64,000 nt of DNA from Hyphomicrobiales bacterium (GCA_027484655.1 JAIXSM010000015.1:1-64000); one strand, 5' to 3'; numbered from the stretch's first letter, positions 49,731 through 59,268 are shown. Notes: generated by a model from the sequence alone, not told the origin. Translations and numbers: made by a program.

Positions 49731-50753
49731 TCATTCAGACGCGCCCATGATGCGGGCCACAGCCGCCTTGATATCTGGCGGCGGCGATCCGTGCTCCATG
49801 TAGAGCGCCGCGAGTTCGGCCCCGGTCTTTGGACTGAGGTCGAGAGCACGCCGTTTCGCCTCCACGATGAACTCCTCGCTTTTCACCATGGCGTCAAAGG
49901 CGGCGCGCAGGATTTCGACCCGCTCGACAGGCACGCCAGGCGCCATCACCAACGCGGTGCCAAATTCAGCGGAAAGCGCAACGAAGTCCCACAAGGCGCG
50001 CTGCTTGGCGTCGGAAATGAGATCACGCACGCGCGGCACGCCTTCGATCGGGACATGAGCGAAATCCATGCCAGCGAGAACGCGCACCTTATTCTCGCGC
50101 AACCATGCAGGATGCAAACTGGACAAAGTGGAAAGTGCGACGGTCGTCGCGCCGACCTCGCCTGACTCCATCGCAATCATCGTTGGCCCGGTACCGGTAT
50201 ATCCGAGCACTATCTTCAGTTTTGTACCAAGAATTTCGTTCATCAACATCGGGCCGGCGGTCGTAGTTGACCGCCTCGCCGTCGCAGCAAGTGTAATCTC
50301 ACGGCCTTTCAAGTCGTCAATATCCTTGACCCCGGACGTATGCCAGGCCACCAGAACGCGCGAGAAGTCGCTCATTCGGCCGATAAAGTGAAACTTCGAT
50401 GCGTCAAAGCGCACGGCGTTCGGCTCGATATGCGGCGTGACGAAGAAATTCGGGATCGCGACGGCCATGACGGTTCCGTCAAGCGGAGCGGCGTTAGCCA
50501 TGTAGTTGATCGAATTGATGCCGCCCCCGCCGGGCATATGCTCGATGACGACGGGTGGAGCACCGGGAATATGACGGCTAAGGTATGTCGACAACAGCAG
50601 CGCATATGCACTGAAGCCTCCGCCCGGGGCCGCCCCTATCATCAACCGGATCGTCTTGCCGCGATAAAAGTCGCCAGATTGCGTCTGCGCGGCGGCGATA
50701 ACCGGATTGAACAACAGAGCGATCACAAGAAGTAATGGCGGTAATCTTCTCAT
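49731..50753 (-). CDS. tripartite tricarboxylate transporter substrate-binding (TctC/Bug-family) protein
   Basis: Signal peptide, 'DFYRGKTIRLMIGAAPGGGFSAYALLLSTYLSRHIPGAPPVVIEHMPGGGGINSINYM'. Confidence 0.88.
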   Translation of the reverse strand: MRRLPPLLLVIALLFNPVIAAAQTQSGDFYRGKTIRLMIGAAPGGGFSAYALLLSTYLSRHIPGAPPVVIEHMPGGGGINSINYMANAAPLDGTVMAVAIPNFFVTPHIEPNAVRFDASKFHFIGRMSDFSRVLVAWHTSGVKDIDDLKGREITLAATARRSTTTAGPMLMNEILGTKLKIVLGYTGTGPTMIAMESGEVGATTVALSTLSSLHPAWLRENKVRVLAGMDFAHVPIEGVPRVRDLISDAKQRALWDFVALSAEFGTALVMAPGVPVERVEILRAAFDAMVKSEEFIVEAKRRALDLSPKTGAELAALYMEHGSPPPDIKAAVARIMGASE

Positions 50754-50993
50754 CCAACCCTCCTCCTGACACCGCCTGCGGAACGCGCGCCCGCATCCGG
50801 TGGGCAGCGGAGCCGCGCTCGCATTCGAGGTTTGGCCACGCCAAACTTCAGCGGATGTGTTTCTTCCTCCCAACGCCGGCCCCTGCCGCGTGATTGCGGC
50901 AGCAGACGTCCGAGGCTTTTTACCCCTCTGCGTTGGCTAAGTTTAGCAAGGACGCGCGCGCTCCGCAGACCTTCGCGTGGTCGTTTGAGCTGC

Positions 50994-51887
50994 TTACGGC
51001 CGCGGGCGCAGGACGTCGCCGGGTTTTGGCGCTCCGACCAGCGCGAGCTTCGCCCGGGCGACGCTGAACTTCGGCGTCACGCGTATGATCTCGACCTCGC
51101 CCAAAAGGGATTCGGCCTCGCCCAATGTCTCCTTGGTCACGGGGTCGATAAGCGCCGCGCCCACCGAGAACAGTTGATACACGTCGCCCACGGCCAGCCC
51201 CGGGCCTTCGCCGCGATTGACGAAGATGTCGGGGCCCTGCGCCTGAATGACCTGCAGCGGGAACAGCGCGCCGACAATGGAAGCGGTGAACTTGGCGCCA
51301 AGATCGGCGCTGAGAGCCCGCCAGGCCGCGTGCTCAACCACGGCCGCGTCGTTCTCGCCGGTCTGCCGCGCGGCGCCGGCGCCGCCCCGGCGCAGTTCGG
51401 CCTCGCGCGTCACCTGATAGACGATCTCGCCGGACGTCGTGTCGAGCACCTTGGCGCTCACGGTTGCGGAGCCCGTGGCGGAGAACACGAACTGGCCCGG
51501 GCGCATTTCGTTCGGCAGGCGTTGCACGCTGACGCTGACGTGGGAGATGAGTGGCTGGACGATGTACTGCACGTTGTTCAGCCGTCCGGCTTCCGCGGCG
51601 TTGCCAAGCGATTGCTCACCAGCGGCGAACTCCTGCTCGATGCGCACTGTCCGCAGCACTTCCTGCGTGCGCTCGAACACCGAGAACCGGCGGCTGGCGC
51701 GGATACCCTCCTCGATCTGGCGGGCGAGTTCCTGAGCGTCGAGTTTTCCAGGCTGGAAGCGGGCGCGCACGGCCTCGGCGACCAGCGGCTGAAACACCGC
51801 CAGCGAGGGGCGGTCCTGCGCCGCCGCCGGCGCTACGGCGGCCAACAGCAGCGCGAGCGCAGAAAACAAGTGTGCGGGTTTCACCAT
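50994..51887 (-). CDS. CsgG-like exported protein (gene 5 of operon)
   Basis: Signal peptide; 'LAVFQPLVAEAVRARFQPGKLDAQELARQIEEGIRASRRFSVFERTQEVLRTVRIEQEFAAGEQSLGNAAEAGRLNNVQYIVQP'; overlaps upstream gene by 7 nt. Confidence 0.7.
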   Translation of the reverse strand: MVKPAHLFSALALLLAAVAPAAAQDRPSLAVFQPLVAEAVRARFQPGKLDAQELARQIEEGIRASRRFSVFERTQEVLRTVRIEQEFAAGEQSLGNAAEAGRLNNVQYIVQPLISHVSVSVQRLPNEMRPGQFVFSATGSATVSAKVLDTTSGEIVYQVTREAELRRGGAGAARQTGENDAAVVEHAAWRALSADLGAKFTASIVGALFPLQVIQAQGPDIFVNRGEGPGLAVGDVYQLFSVGAALIDPVTKETLGEAESLLGEVEIIRVTPKFSVARAKLALVGAPKPGDVLRPRP

Positions 51888-53104
51888 CGGGGTTTGCTCG
51901 GGCTTGGAGGGGGTGCGGGACGCGATTGGGCGGCGGAGCGCGGCGCCTCAGCCCGCAAGATCAGGTCGGCGCCGTCCGGCAGCGCGCCGGCGATGAGTTC
52001 TCCGTAGGACAGCTTGGGATCGACCCGCATGACGCGGATCGTCGCGACATGGGTTTCCGCGCGGCCGAGCGGCTCTTTGGTGTAGGGATCGAACATCTCG
52101 TCGCCGAGAAAGTTCGCCGTGTAAGTCTGGCCGACGCGTACCGTGTCGCCGCCCTGGTTGATGGTGACGTAACGGCCCGCCGTGACCTGCAGCACGCGCA
52201 GCGGGAAGATGCCGCTGGTGACCTTCTCGCCCAGCGCCGCAGCGCCGGCGGCGAGCGCGGCGGCGACGTCGCCCTGCGCTTCCACGCCCGCCTGCCCCGC
52301 CCATTTGATCTGGCGGGTCGCGACGTCGAGGATCGAGAAATCGAGGACGATGGCTGTCCCGGCGTTGACCACGCGTTCGCCCGTCACAGGCAGCGTGCGC
52401 TCGTTCGAGAAGCTTTCGAGGCGGCGCAGTTTTGTGAGCAGCATGTAGTCGGCGCCCAGCATCTGCCCGATGCGCACGGTCTCGGCCAAGGGAACGTCGG
52501 CGCTGCGCAGGAGCGCCATTTCGCTGCGGTAAGCTGCCTCGTTCTCACGGTCCAGCACGGCGAACCGGCGCGTCTGCACGAAGTAGGACGTGATCGCGTC
52601 CCGCAGCGCCGCCACGTCGGCGGGCTGCGCCCCGGCGAGGTTCTGCGGCGGCATGGTGACGAGGCGCCGGCGATCCTGCGTGGGCAACCCGGGAGCCGCG
52701 AAGCGCTCGACGCTGACGGTGAGGCGGGCGAGAAAGCCCCTGCCCTCCTCCTCCACCGCATGAATCTGATAACTGCGAACGACCCCGCCCGAAGCTTGGC
52801 GGATCTCCTGCTGGAAACCTTCCGAAACCGTAGTGCGGGCGCTGCCCTCGTCGATCACCGAGGACAGGCTCTGTTGCGCGCGGCGCGCCGCCTCGAGGCG
52901 GACGCCGGTAACCTGCTCAAGGGCGGACACGAGGCCTGCGGCCACAGCCTCCTGCCGGGTGGCGCCGACGCCCTGCGCCTCGACGGTGAGGGTCTCGGCC
53001 ATGGCGGGGCGAGCGCTTGCGAGCAGGACCGCGACCGCGACCGCGCCGGCCAGCGCCCGGACGTGCATCCGCAAGCGACGGGCGCGCGGCATTTGCCTGT
53101 TCAT
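51881..53104 (-). CDS. CsgG-like exported protein with FlgT/LPP20-like N-terminal domain (gene 4 of operon)
   Basis: 'LTVEAQGVGATRQEAVAAGLVSALEQVTGVRLEA' then 'RDAITSYFVQTRRFAVLDRENEAAYRSEMALLRSADVPLAETVRIGQMLGADYMLLTKLRRL'. Confidence 0.7.
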   Translation of the reverse strand: MNRQMPRARRLRMHVRALAGAVAVAVLLASARPAMAETLTVEAQGVGATRQEAVAAGLVSALEQVTGVRLEAARRAQQSLSSVIDEGSARTTVSEGFQQEIRQASGGVVRSYQIHAVEEEGRGFLARLTVSVERFAAPGLPTQDRRRLVTMPPQNLAGAQPADVAALRDAITSYFVQTRRFAVLDRENEAAYRSEMALLRSADVPLAETVRIGQMLGADYMLLTKLRRLESFSNERTLPVTGERVVNAGTAIVLDFSILDVATRQIKWAGQAGVEAQGDVAAALAAGAAALGEKVTSGIFPLRVLQVTAGRYVTINQGGDTVRVGQTYTANFLGDEMFDPYTKEPLGRAETHVATIRVMRVDPKLSYGELIAGALPDGADLILRAEAPRSAAQSRPAPPPSPSKPRW

Positions 53105-53116
53105 GTCGCCTCCACT

Positions 53117-54424
53117 TTAGAAGTCGGACGTGGTCGAAGAGGCGCCGGAGCGCACCGGAGCCCCTGCGGGCGCGCCGACAACGCCAGGCCGCGCCGGCGG
53201 GTTGGCGACGCCCCTCGCCGCGCGCTCAAGCGCCTGTCCGGCAATGGCTGCGTCGTCGGCGTTGGAACGCGACCAGACGACGGCAACCGTCGTCATCAGC
53301 GCACCGGACCACGGGTGCTTCCCGCGCCAGGCCTTCACCTCCGAGACGCCGCTGAGGTTCAGCGTCTTGGCGACGGCCTCGATCTTCAGATCGTAGGCGG
53401 CTGCGTTGAAGGAGCGCGCGCTGTCGTCCGTCTCTCGGTAGGTGAAATCCACGTTGTCCTTGTCGCTGCCCGCTATGCGCTCGCCCACGAACCGCTGGAT
53501 GGCGGCGATGGCGCGCGTGCGGGCGCGGGTGTTGTCGAGGCTCGCCTGGCTCGAGGCAGGCACGCTGCCGAAGCCGACCACGAGCCGCTGCCCATGCTCG
53601 TTGGTCCACACGCGGGCGCCGGAGGTCACGGCCATCCAGTCGGCCTGGGCGCGATCCAGTTCGCTGAGGCGGGCCGCAAGCGACGCGTCGGGCGCGGCGG
53701 GCGGAAGCCGGAACCCGGGATTGATGATCGACTCGCCAATCTGCGCAAGCTTCAGGCTCCAAACGAGCCCTGTCAGCACGGCGTACTTGCCATCGACTGC
53801 GTTCGGCCCTTCGCACTGCACGGCTGTGAACGCGCCGCTGGCGAAGACCCGCGCAGAGGAGGCGATGCGCTCGCGCAGGCGTGTCTGGATCTTGAGGATC
53901 TCCTGCTTCTTCGCATCTTCGCTCCGCCCCGCGCCATCCCAGTTGGGAATGTATTTGCGGATCTCGTTGTCGAGGGCTGCGCCGGTGAGGACGAGCGTCT
54001 TGTCCGCCACGGAAAGCTGCGTGGCCGCGTCCTTCAGGAGTGGCGGCGGCTCATCGCCGCCGGCCATGAACGCGTCGAACGAACGCGAGGATGAGATTTC
54101 AAGGCCGATAAACTGGGCAAGCGAATTGCGCGCGTTCAGCTCGGCGATTGAGAAGGCCGCGTCACGCGCAGCAATCCATCGCGACGCATCGGACTTCTCC
54201 GCATTCACCTCGCCCTGCCCGCGCGCCACGAGCCGGAAAGATCCGTCGGGCCGCGCGTTCTTGCCTTCCGTCAGCTTTTCGGAGGCGAGCCAGTCGGCCC
54301 AGCACTGCTCCACATTCGTGGCCAAGCGCGCGGCGCCGGCGAGGTTGGCGTCCTGCGCGAAGGCCCCGGACGCGGCCAGCCCCGCCGCTGCTGCTACGAT
54401 GACTTTGGCCAGTGACGTTTTCAT
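53117..54424 (-). CDS. uncharacterised exported protein (gene 3 of operon)
   Basis: Signal peptide 'MKTSLAKVIVAAAAGLAASGAFAQ'; 435-aa ORF, 12 nt from the next gene; no family confidently recognised. Confidence 0.7.
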   Translation of the reverse strand: MKTSLAKVIVAAAAGLAASGAFAQDANLAGAARLATNVEQCWADWLASEKLTEGKNARPDGSFRLVARGQGEVNAEKSDASRWIAARDAAFSIAELNARNSLAQFIGLEISSSRSFDAFMAGGDEPPPLLKDAATQLSVADKTLVLTGAALDNEIRKYIPNWDGAGRSEDAKKQEILKIQTRLRERIASSARVFASGAFTAVQCEGPNAVDGKYAVLTGLVWSLKLAQIGESIINPGFRLPPAAPDASLAARLSELDRAQADWMAVTSGARVWTNEHGQRLVVGFGSVPASSQASLDNTRARTRAIAAIQRFVGERIAGSDKDNVDFTYRETDDSARSFNAAAYDLKIEAVAKTLNLSGVSEVKAWRGKHPWSGALMTTVAVVWSRSNADDAAIAGQALERAARGVANPPARPGVVGAPAGAPVRSGASSTTSDF

Positions 54425-54469
54425 ACACGGCTCCAGTGTCTTTGAGAGAAAGAACGAAGTGGACGCAAC

Positions 54470-56581
54470 TCAGCGCCGATCGACCTGTCGGGGAGCGACG
54501 GCCTGGCGCGGCGCCGCGCGGGGGGCGGCCGTCCGAGGCGCGGCCATGCGGGGCGTTCCCGCGCGCGACGTCACCTGAGGAGCCATGCGCTGCCCCTGAA
54601 CACGAGGCGCCATCTGGGGCGCCATGCCTCCGCTGGGGCCACCGCGGCCAGCCACCGCGGGCGCAGCCTGTGCGGGCATCTGGCCGGGGCGAGCGTCGGG
54701 CGCCGCGCCGTTCGGCGCGACGATCCTCGGCGGCGCGGCCATAGGGGCAGGCTGGCCGCTGCCCGGCCCGGCGCGCGGCGTCAGCGGCTGGAAATTGGCG
54801 CCGGCGGGCGCCGGCACAGGGCCAGAGCCCAAGGCCGCAGGCGCGGCGGCGGGCAACGGCCGGCCGACCGGCTGGAAGTTGGCGGCGGGAGCCACAGCCT
54901 GCACAGGTACGCCGCTCGGCGCGACGATCCTCGGCGGCGCAGCCATAGGCGCAGGCTGGCCGCCGCCCGGCCCGGCGCGCGGCGTCAGCGGCTGGAAATT
55001 GGCGCCGGCGGGCGCCGGCGCGCCCCGCACCGGCACAGGGCCAGAGCCCATGGCCGCAGGCGCGGCGGCGGGCAACGGCCGTCCGACCGGCTGGAAGTTT
55101 GCGGCGGGAGCCACAGCCTGCACAGGCACGCCACCGACCCCGCGAACCTGAACCGGCCGATAACCGACAGGCGCAGCCCAGGCTGGGCGAGCGGCCGGCA
55201 GCGATACGCGGGGCAGTGAACGGGCGGCCGACACCGCAAGGGGCGCCGCCGTCGCTGCGGCGACAGCCGCGACCGCGACCGGCGCCCAGGCCGGCATGTT
55301 GAGGCTGGGCGCCCGAGGAATAAACTCGACCGGCATGCTGGCGCTCGAGGCGATCATCTCGACGCCGGCGACCGGCGGCGGCAGCCCGGCGAACGAGACC
55401 GGCGCGAACGCCGACGGGGGCTCCATCGGCGCGCCCATACGGGCCAGACGCTGACGGGCGACGGACACGTTGCCGCCGTCCGGATAAAGGGCCAGGTACG
55501 TCCAGAACCCATCGGGCTGATTGCGCCGCAAGGCGCCGGACCACACCTCCGCCTCGCGGCGAACCGCCAGATTGTACTGCACGGTGGCAGCCGCCTCATC
55601 CTCGGGGAAGCGCACGAGGAACGCCTGATAACCTTCGATCGAGTCCGTAGCGACGACCTTCCGGAAGGCCTCCTCGCGGCTCAGTGAGGCAAGCTCGATC
55701 TTCTCGTCGGCCTTGTGCGCCAGCGTGGGCAAGGTCTGCCCCGGCGCGGGCGGGAAGAACGCGTAGCCGAGATCCGGAAGACGGTCAGAACTCCACGGGT
55801 ACTGGCGGTTCTGCGTTTCCTCGAACACGCGCGTGCGGGTGAAAGCGAAGAACTCACCGAACGAGGCGACCGGCCGGTCGATGGCGTCGAGAATACTCTT
55901 CGCGAAGATTCCCATTGGCGGCTGCGGCTCCGGCAGCGTGCGCCCCGGGCTCTGGTTGAACGCGATGAGAAAGCCCTCCGGCGCGTCCATCTTCGCAAGG
56001 CCGGGGCTGAACTCCGGATCGCTCGTCAACCGCTCGGGCGGCGCGGCCGCGTCAACCACCAGAATACGCGCGCGCGCCGACACAAGGCGCAGGCTCTCGA
56101 CGATATCCCGCAGGCGCAGGCCATTGAGCACCACATCCGCGCTCCGCGCCACCGGAGTGCCGACTGGCAGCAGATAATTCTCGCCATTGATCTGGGCGAC
56201 GCGCCCCGACAGATAAATGAAAATCGTCTCCGCCCCACCCGCCAGAGTCGCCCGCTCTGACAGGTCGCGCAGTCTCGCGCGAATGGACGCCTGATCGAGA
56301 TCGGATGCGCCGTTGGTGTGAAAACCGCGGTCTCCCAGTGCGCTCTCGATGTATCCCGCATCACCTGTCCCGGTGACGAGCCGCGCGCCCGGATAATCCG
56401 ACTGTCCAATAACCACAGCGAAGCGCCGCTCTCCCGCGCCGCCAGGCACTGCGCCAATCTCCTGCGCATGGCCGGCTGTGGCCGACAGCGCAGCGACGCA
56501 GACGATGCTAGCGCCCAATGCGCCAAGGATGCGATCAAGAATGCCCATCGCCAAATCCCCCGCCATCGAACGCCACGTCAC
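54470..56581 (-). CDS. caspase-fold (peptidase C14-like) protein, predicted catalytically inactive, with Pro/Ala/Gln-rich duplicated tail (gene 2 of operon)
   Basis: 'RRFAVVIGQSDYPGARLVTGTGDAGYIESALGDRGF', 'IFIYLSGRVAQINGENYLLPVGTPV', 'ARILVVDAAAPPERL', 'GLAKMDAPEGFLIAFNQSPGRTLPEP'. Confidence 0.82.
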   Translation of the reverse strand: MTWRSMAGDLAMGILDRILGALGASIVCVAALSATAGHAQEIGAVPGGAGERRFAVVIGQSDYPGARLVTGTGDAGYIESALGDRGFHTNGASDLDQASIRARLRDLSERATLAGGAETIFIYLSGRVAQINGENYLLPVGTPVARSADVVLNGLRLRDIVESLRLVSARARILVVDAAAPPERLTSDPEFSPGLAKMDAPEGFLIAFNQSPGRTLPEPQPPMGIFAKSILDAIDRPVASFGEFFAFTRTRVFEETQNRQYPWSSDRLPDLGYAFFPPAPGQTLPTLAHKADEKIELASLSREEAFRKVVATDSIEGYQAFLVRFPEDEAAATVQYNLAVRREAEVWSGALRRNQPDGFWTYLALYPDGGNVSVARQRLARMGAPMEPPSAFAPVSFAGLPPPVAGVEMIASSASMPVEFIPRAPSLNMPAWAPVAVAAVAAATAAPLAVSAARSLPRVSLPAARPAWAAPVGYRPVQVRGVGGVPVQAVAPAANFQPVGRPLPAAAPAAMGSGPVPVRGAPAPAGANFQPLTPRAGPGGGQPAPMAAPPRIVAPSGVPVQAVAPAANFQPVGRPLPAAAPAALGSGPVPAPAGANFQPLTPRAGPGSGQPAPMAAPPRIVAPNGAAPDARPGQMPAQAAPAVAGRGGPSGGMAPQMAPRVQGQRMAPQVTSRAGTPRMAAPRTAAPRAAPRQAVAPRQVDRR
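54712..55132. repeat. Imperfect direct duplication of ~205-215 bp (54712-54914 and 54916-55132) within the tail of the caspase-like gene
   Basis: Two near-identical blocks starting tcggcgcgacgatcctcggcggcg and ending cacagcctgcacaggYacgcc. Confidence 0.9.
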
Positions 56582-58491
56582 AGGGAGCCGACGAACGCGT
56601 TCGCGCCGTCAAAGCGAACCTTGAATGTCTTGCGGTCCTTGAAAGCCTCATACAAAGCGTCAACCAGATCTTCCGGGTCGAAGCGGTTCGGGTGCTCGAA
56701 CCGGATCTCGACCGACTTGTCGTTCGTGCCGGCAGGATCGACGCGCGTTTCAACGCCCGAGAGCGCTTTGGAGATCACATCGCGCAGCATGCGGATCTGC
56801 TGCCGATCCCGCTGGGTCATGCCCGCGATCTTCACAGCGTACTGGGACGAAGACCGCACACTCGCCGCCTGTGCGCCGGGAGCCGCCTTCTGCGAAGCCG
56901 CGATGGTGAGCAGACGCGCGCTGATGTCCCGGTGCACCTGCCGCGCCAACTCCGTTGCCTGCATGGGCAGCAACTGGCCGCGGCGCGCCTCCTTCGGCGT
57001 CGCCGTATCGCGCGGCACGCGTTTGGTATTGAGCACAGGAACGTTCGCAAGCTCCACACGGCCCCCGGGGTTCTTATTGTTGTCGAGGAGCTTCACGAGG
57101 GCGCGCAGGGTATAGTTTTCAAATCGCACCCCCCCCGTGGAGCCGACATCTGCGTGCTGGTCGTCATACTCAATCGATAGGATGTTCAGAAAGTAGTCGA
57201 CCTCGCCCCGCGCAATCGCCTCCTCCTCGCTATTGCGCGCGATGACACGGTAGCCTGCATTAATGAACTCAGCACGTATACTATCGATCAGGAAGCGGGT
57301 GGCAGGATCTTCCTTCTCCTCGTAGCCCAGTATGAAGCGAAACGCGCGATCGGCGCCGCTGACCGTCGCGGTCATGAGCTTCTGAACCTCGCCCTTTAGA
57401 ACCCCTACTTTAAAGATCCCGTCGAGGTTGCAGTTGAAGAGCTGCCCCACCTTTGTGCAGTTGAGCTTCGTATCGGACGTGAAGTATATCGCACGGAACT
57501 TATCAAGCGACGACTCGGCAGACTTACGGAACTGCCGGCCAACGTCGCCATCGGCCTGCGACCCAATCAATTCACGCAGTTGCTTTTCAAAAACCTCATA
57601 AACCGCGTCACGCTGCGCGACCGATTGACGGCCGTTGCTCGCCTTCCCCGATACGCGGACTTCGCCACGCGCTAGCATCTGGGCAGCTTCCTCGCGCCGA
57701 CGCTCCATCTCCATATGATATGCGGCGACGAGGTCGCTGGCCGAACGATCAAGCGCGATCAGTTCCGGCTCGGAGGCATTAGGGCCTCGACGCGCGGACT
57801 CGATTCGCTTGCGCAACTCTGCAGCGCGTTGCTGGTTGAACTTGTTGTCGGGCGACAGGAGAGGCTGCAGTTTGCGGATGGCGCCGTCAGCGATCTGCAC
57901 CCGGCGGGCTTCTGCCTGAGCCGCGAGCCGGGATGTCCGCGCTGCAGGCGTCTCGACCGCCACCTTGCCTATCTCGCGACCCGTGAGAAGTGCAGTCGCG
58001 GCTTGGTCCGCGGTTAGCGGCATCGATTGAGCCGAAGACAACACAAACACCTCGTCGCAACGCGTGCGCCCGACATCGAGCGTGCACTCGACGTTCTTCA
58101 TAAGATTGCGCGAGGATATCGGCTGGCAACGGCCAAAGATGGACGCAAGTTGCGGATCTGAGGCCGGTAGACCGTTGGAGATCAGCGCCTCTATGGACTG
58201 TCCGTTGCGCTGAAGCAACTGATCGGCACATGCACTAACGTAAGGATCGATACCAGCCCATGTTTTGCGCAACTCCACCATCCGCGCCTGCTCGGCCGCG
58301 CGGGCCGCGCGCTCCTGGGCCTGGATAGCACGCTGCTGCTCTTGGATCGCTTCTTGCTGCCGGCGCATGATCTCCTGGCGTTGCGCCTCATGTATAAGCA
58401 GATCGAAAATATTTTGAGCTTGCGCGGAATTGGGAGCCACGAATAATAAAGGATAGATTGCCAAGAAAAAAAGCTTCAATATTAAACTCAC
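56578..58491 (-). CDS. uncharacterised exported 637-aa protein with N-terminal coiled coil (gene 1 of operon)
   Basis: Signal peptide 'MSLILKLFFLAIYPLLFVAPNSAQAQ' then Q/R/A coiled coil; 4-nt overlap with the caspase-like gene. Confidence 0.75.
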   Translation of the reverse strand: MSLILKLFFLAIYPLLFVAPNSAQAQNIFDLLIHEAQRQEIMRRQQEAIQEQQRAIQAQERAARAAEQARMVELRKTWAGIDPYVSACADQLLQRNGQSIEALISNGLPASDPQLASIFGRCQPISSRNLMKNVECTLDVGRTRCDEVFVLSSAQSMPLTADQAATALLTGREIGKVAVETPAARTSRLAAQAEARRVQIADGAIRKLQPLLSPDNKFNQQRAAELRKRIESARRGPNASEPELIALDRSASDLVAAYHMEMERRREEAAQMLARGEVRVSGKASNGRQSVAQRDAVYEVFEKQLRELIGSQADGDVGRQFRKSAESSLDKFRAIYFTSDTKLNCTKVGQLFNCNLDGIFKVGVLKGEVQKLMTATVSGADRAFRFILGYEEKEDPATRFLIDSIRAEFINAGYRVIARNSEEEAIARGEVDYFLNILSIEYDDQHADVGSTGGVRFENYTLRALVKLLDNNKNPGGRVELANVPVLNTKRVPRDTATPKEARRGQLLPMQATELARQVHRDISARLLTIAASQKAAPGAQAASVRSSSQYAVKIAGMTQRDRQQIRMLRDVISKALSGVETRVDPAGTNDKSVEIRFEHPNRFDPEDLVDALYEAFKDRKTFKVRFDGANAFVGSL

Positions 58492-58918
58492 AGCTCAGCT
58501 CCCGTTTGCTTACAAACGCTCGTATTTTTACGTTAATACATAACTTCCTCCCAATGCAACAACGGCGCTGATAGCTACATTAGACCGCCTTATTCATCAG
58601 GGATGATTTCGAGGCTGGAGAACGCAACATAACGATCTGATTTAACGCAGGGTATGATCGCTGACGCAGATACAGTTCGCTGTCTCGCGCTAGCCACGTA
58701 CACCATGGCAGACGATAACCTCCCACCGTCCTCGTTTCTAGCCGTTGCCAGCATAGATCCTTCCCGCGCATCGAGCCAGTAAAGTCCGATACGTTGTTGA
58801 CCAAGTTCAAATGTGCGCCATCAGGTAAGTGGTCACGCCCGCATCGCCTTAACCGCCCCACCCCAGATACTGTCGACGCGGGGAACCACAGGCGCTTGAA
58901 AGCGCCGGAAAACCTGGC

Positions 58919-59023
58919 TAGAGCATTTTCCGTCCAAGTGGATGCCGGTTGGACGTAAGAAAATGCGTAAAAACAATAAGCTAGAGCGGACGACCTGATG
59001 CAATCAGGTCGGTTTCCGCTCTA
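58919..59023. mobile_element. MITE-like element with TAGAGC...GCTCTA ends and two internal hairpins
   Basis: TAGAGCATTTTCCGTCCAAG...CGGTTTCCGCTCTA; hairpin GCATTTTC-(GTCCAA..TTGGAC)-GAAAATGC and hairpin GAGCGGA-(GACCTGAT-gca-ATCAGGTC)-TCCGCTC. Confidence 0.75.
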
Positions 59024-59040
59024 ATGGCCCTCACAACAGT

Positions 59041-59268
59041 TTATAGTGTTTGCCGCAACATATTGATCGGGTCAGCCCCAAGCGCCCTGGCTATTCCGAC
59101 GAATTCAGCAATGTCCAGAAGGCGCTCCCCGCTTTCATACTTCGACACGAACGACTGCGGCTTATTCAACGAATTAGCCACCTCAGCCTGCGTCAAGCCA
59201 GCCTTCCTTCGAGCAGCGACAAGTTCCTCGAGTGGGATTTTATACAGCTCAGGAAAAAGTGAGCTCAC
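59041..59268 (-). CDS. XRE-family helix-turn-helix regulator (GTG start)
   Basis: 'LEELVAARRKAGLTQAEVANSLNKPQSFVSKYESGERLLDIAEFVGIARALGADP'. Confidence 0.85.
   Translation of the reverse strand: MSSLFPELYKIPLEELVAARRKAGLTQAEVANSLNKPQSFVSKYESGERLLDIAEFVGIARALGADPINMLRQTL

Noticed and set aside
51551-54094. 847-aa plus-strand ORF opposite the CsgG-like genes
   Set aside because: No start context or motifs; minus-strand genes have signal peptides and operon spacing.
58580-58861. 93-aa minus-strand ORF in the gap before the MITE-like element
   Set aside because: No motif, no upstream signals, lies in decayed intergenic sequence; not supportable as a gene.
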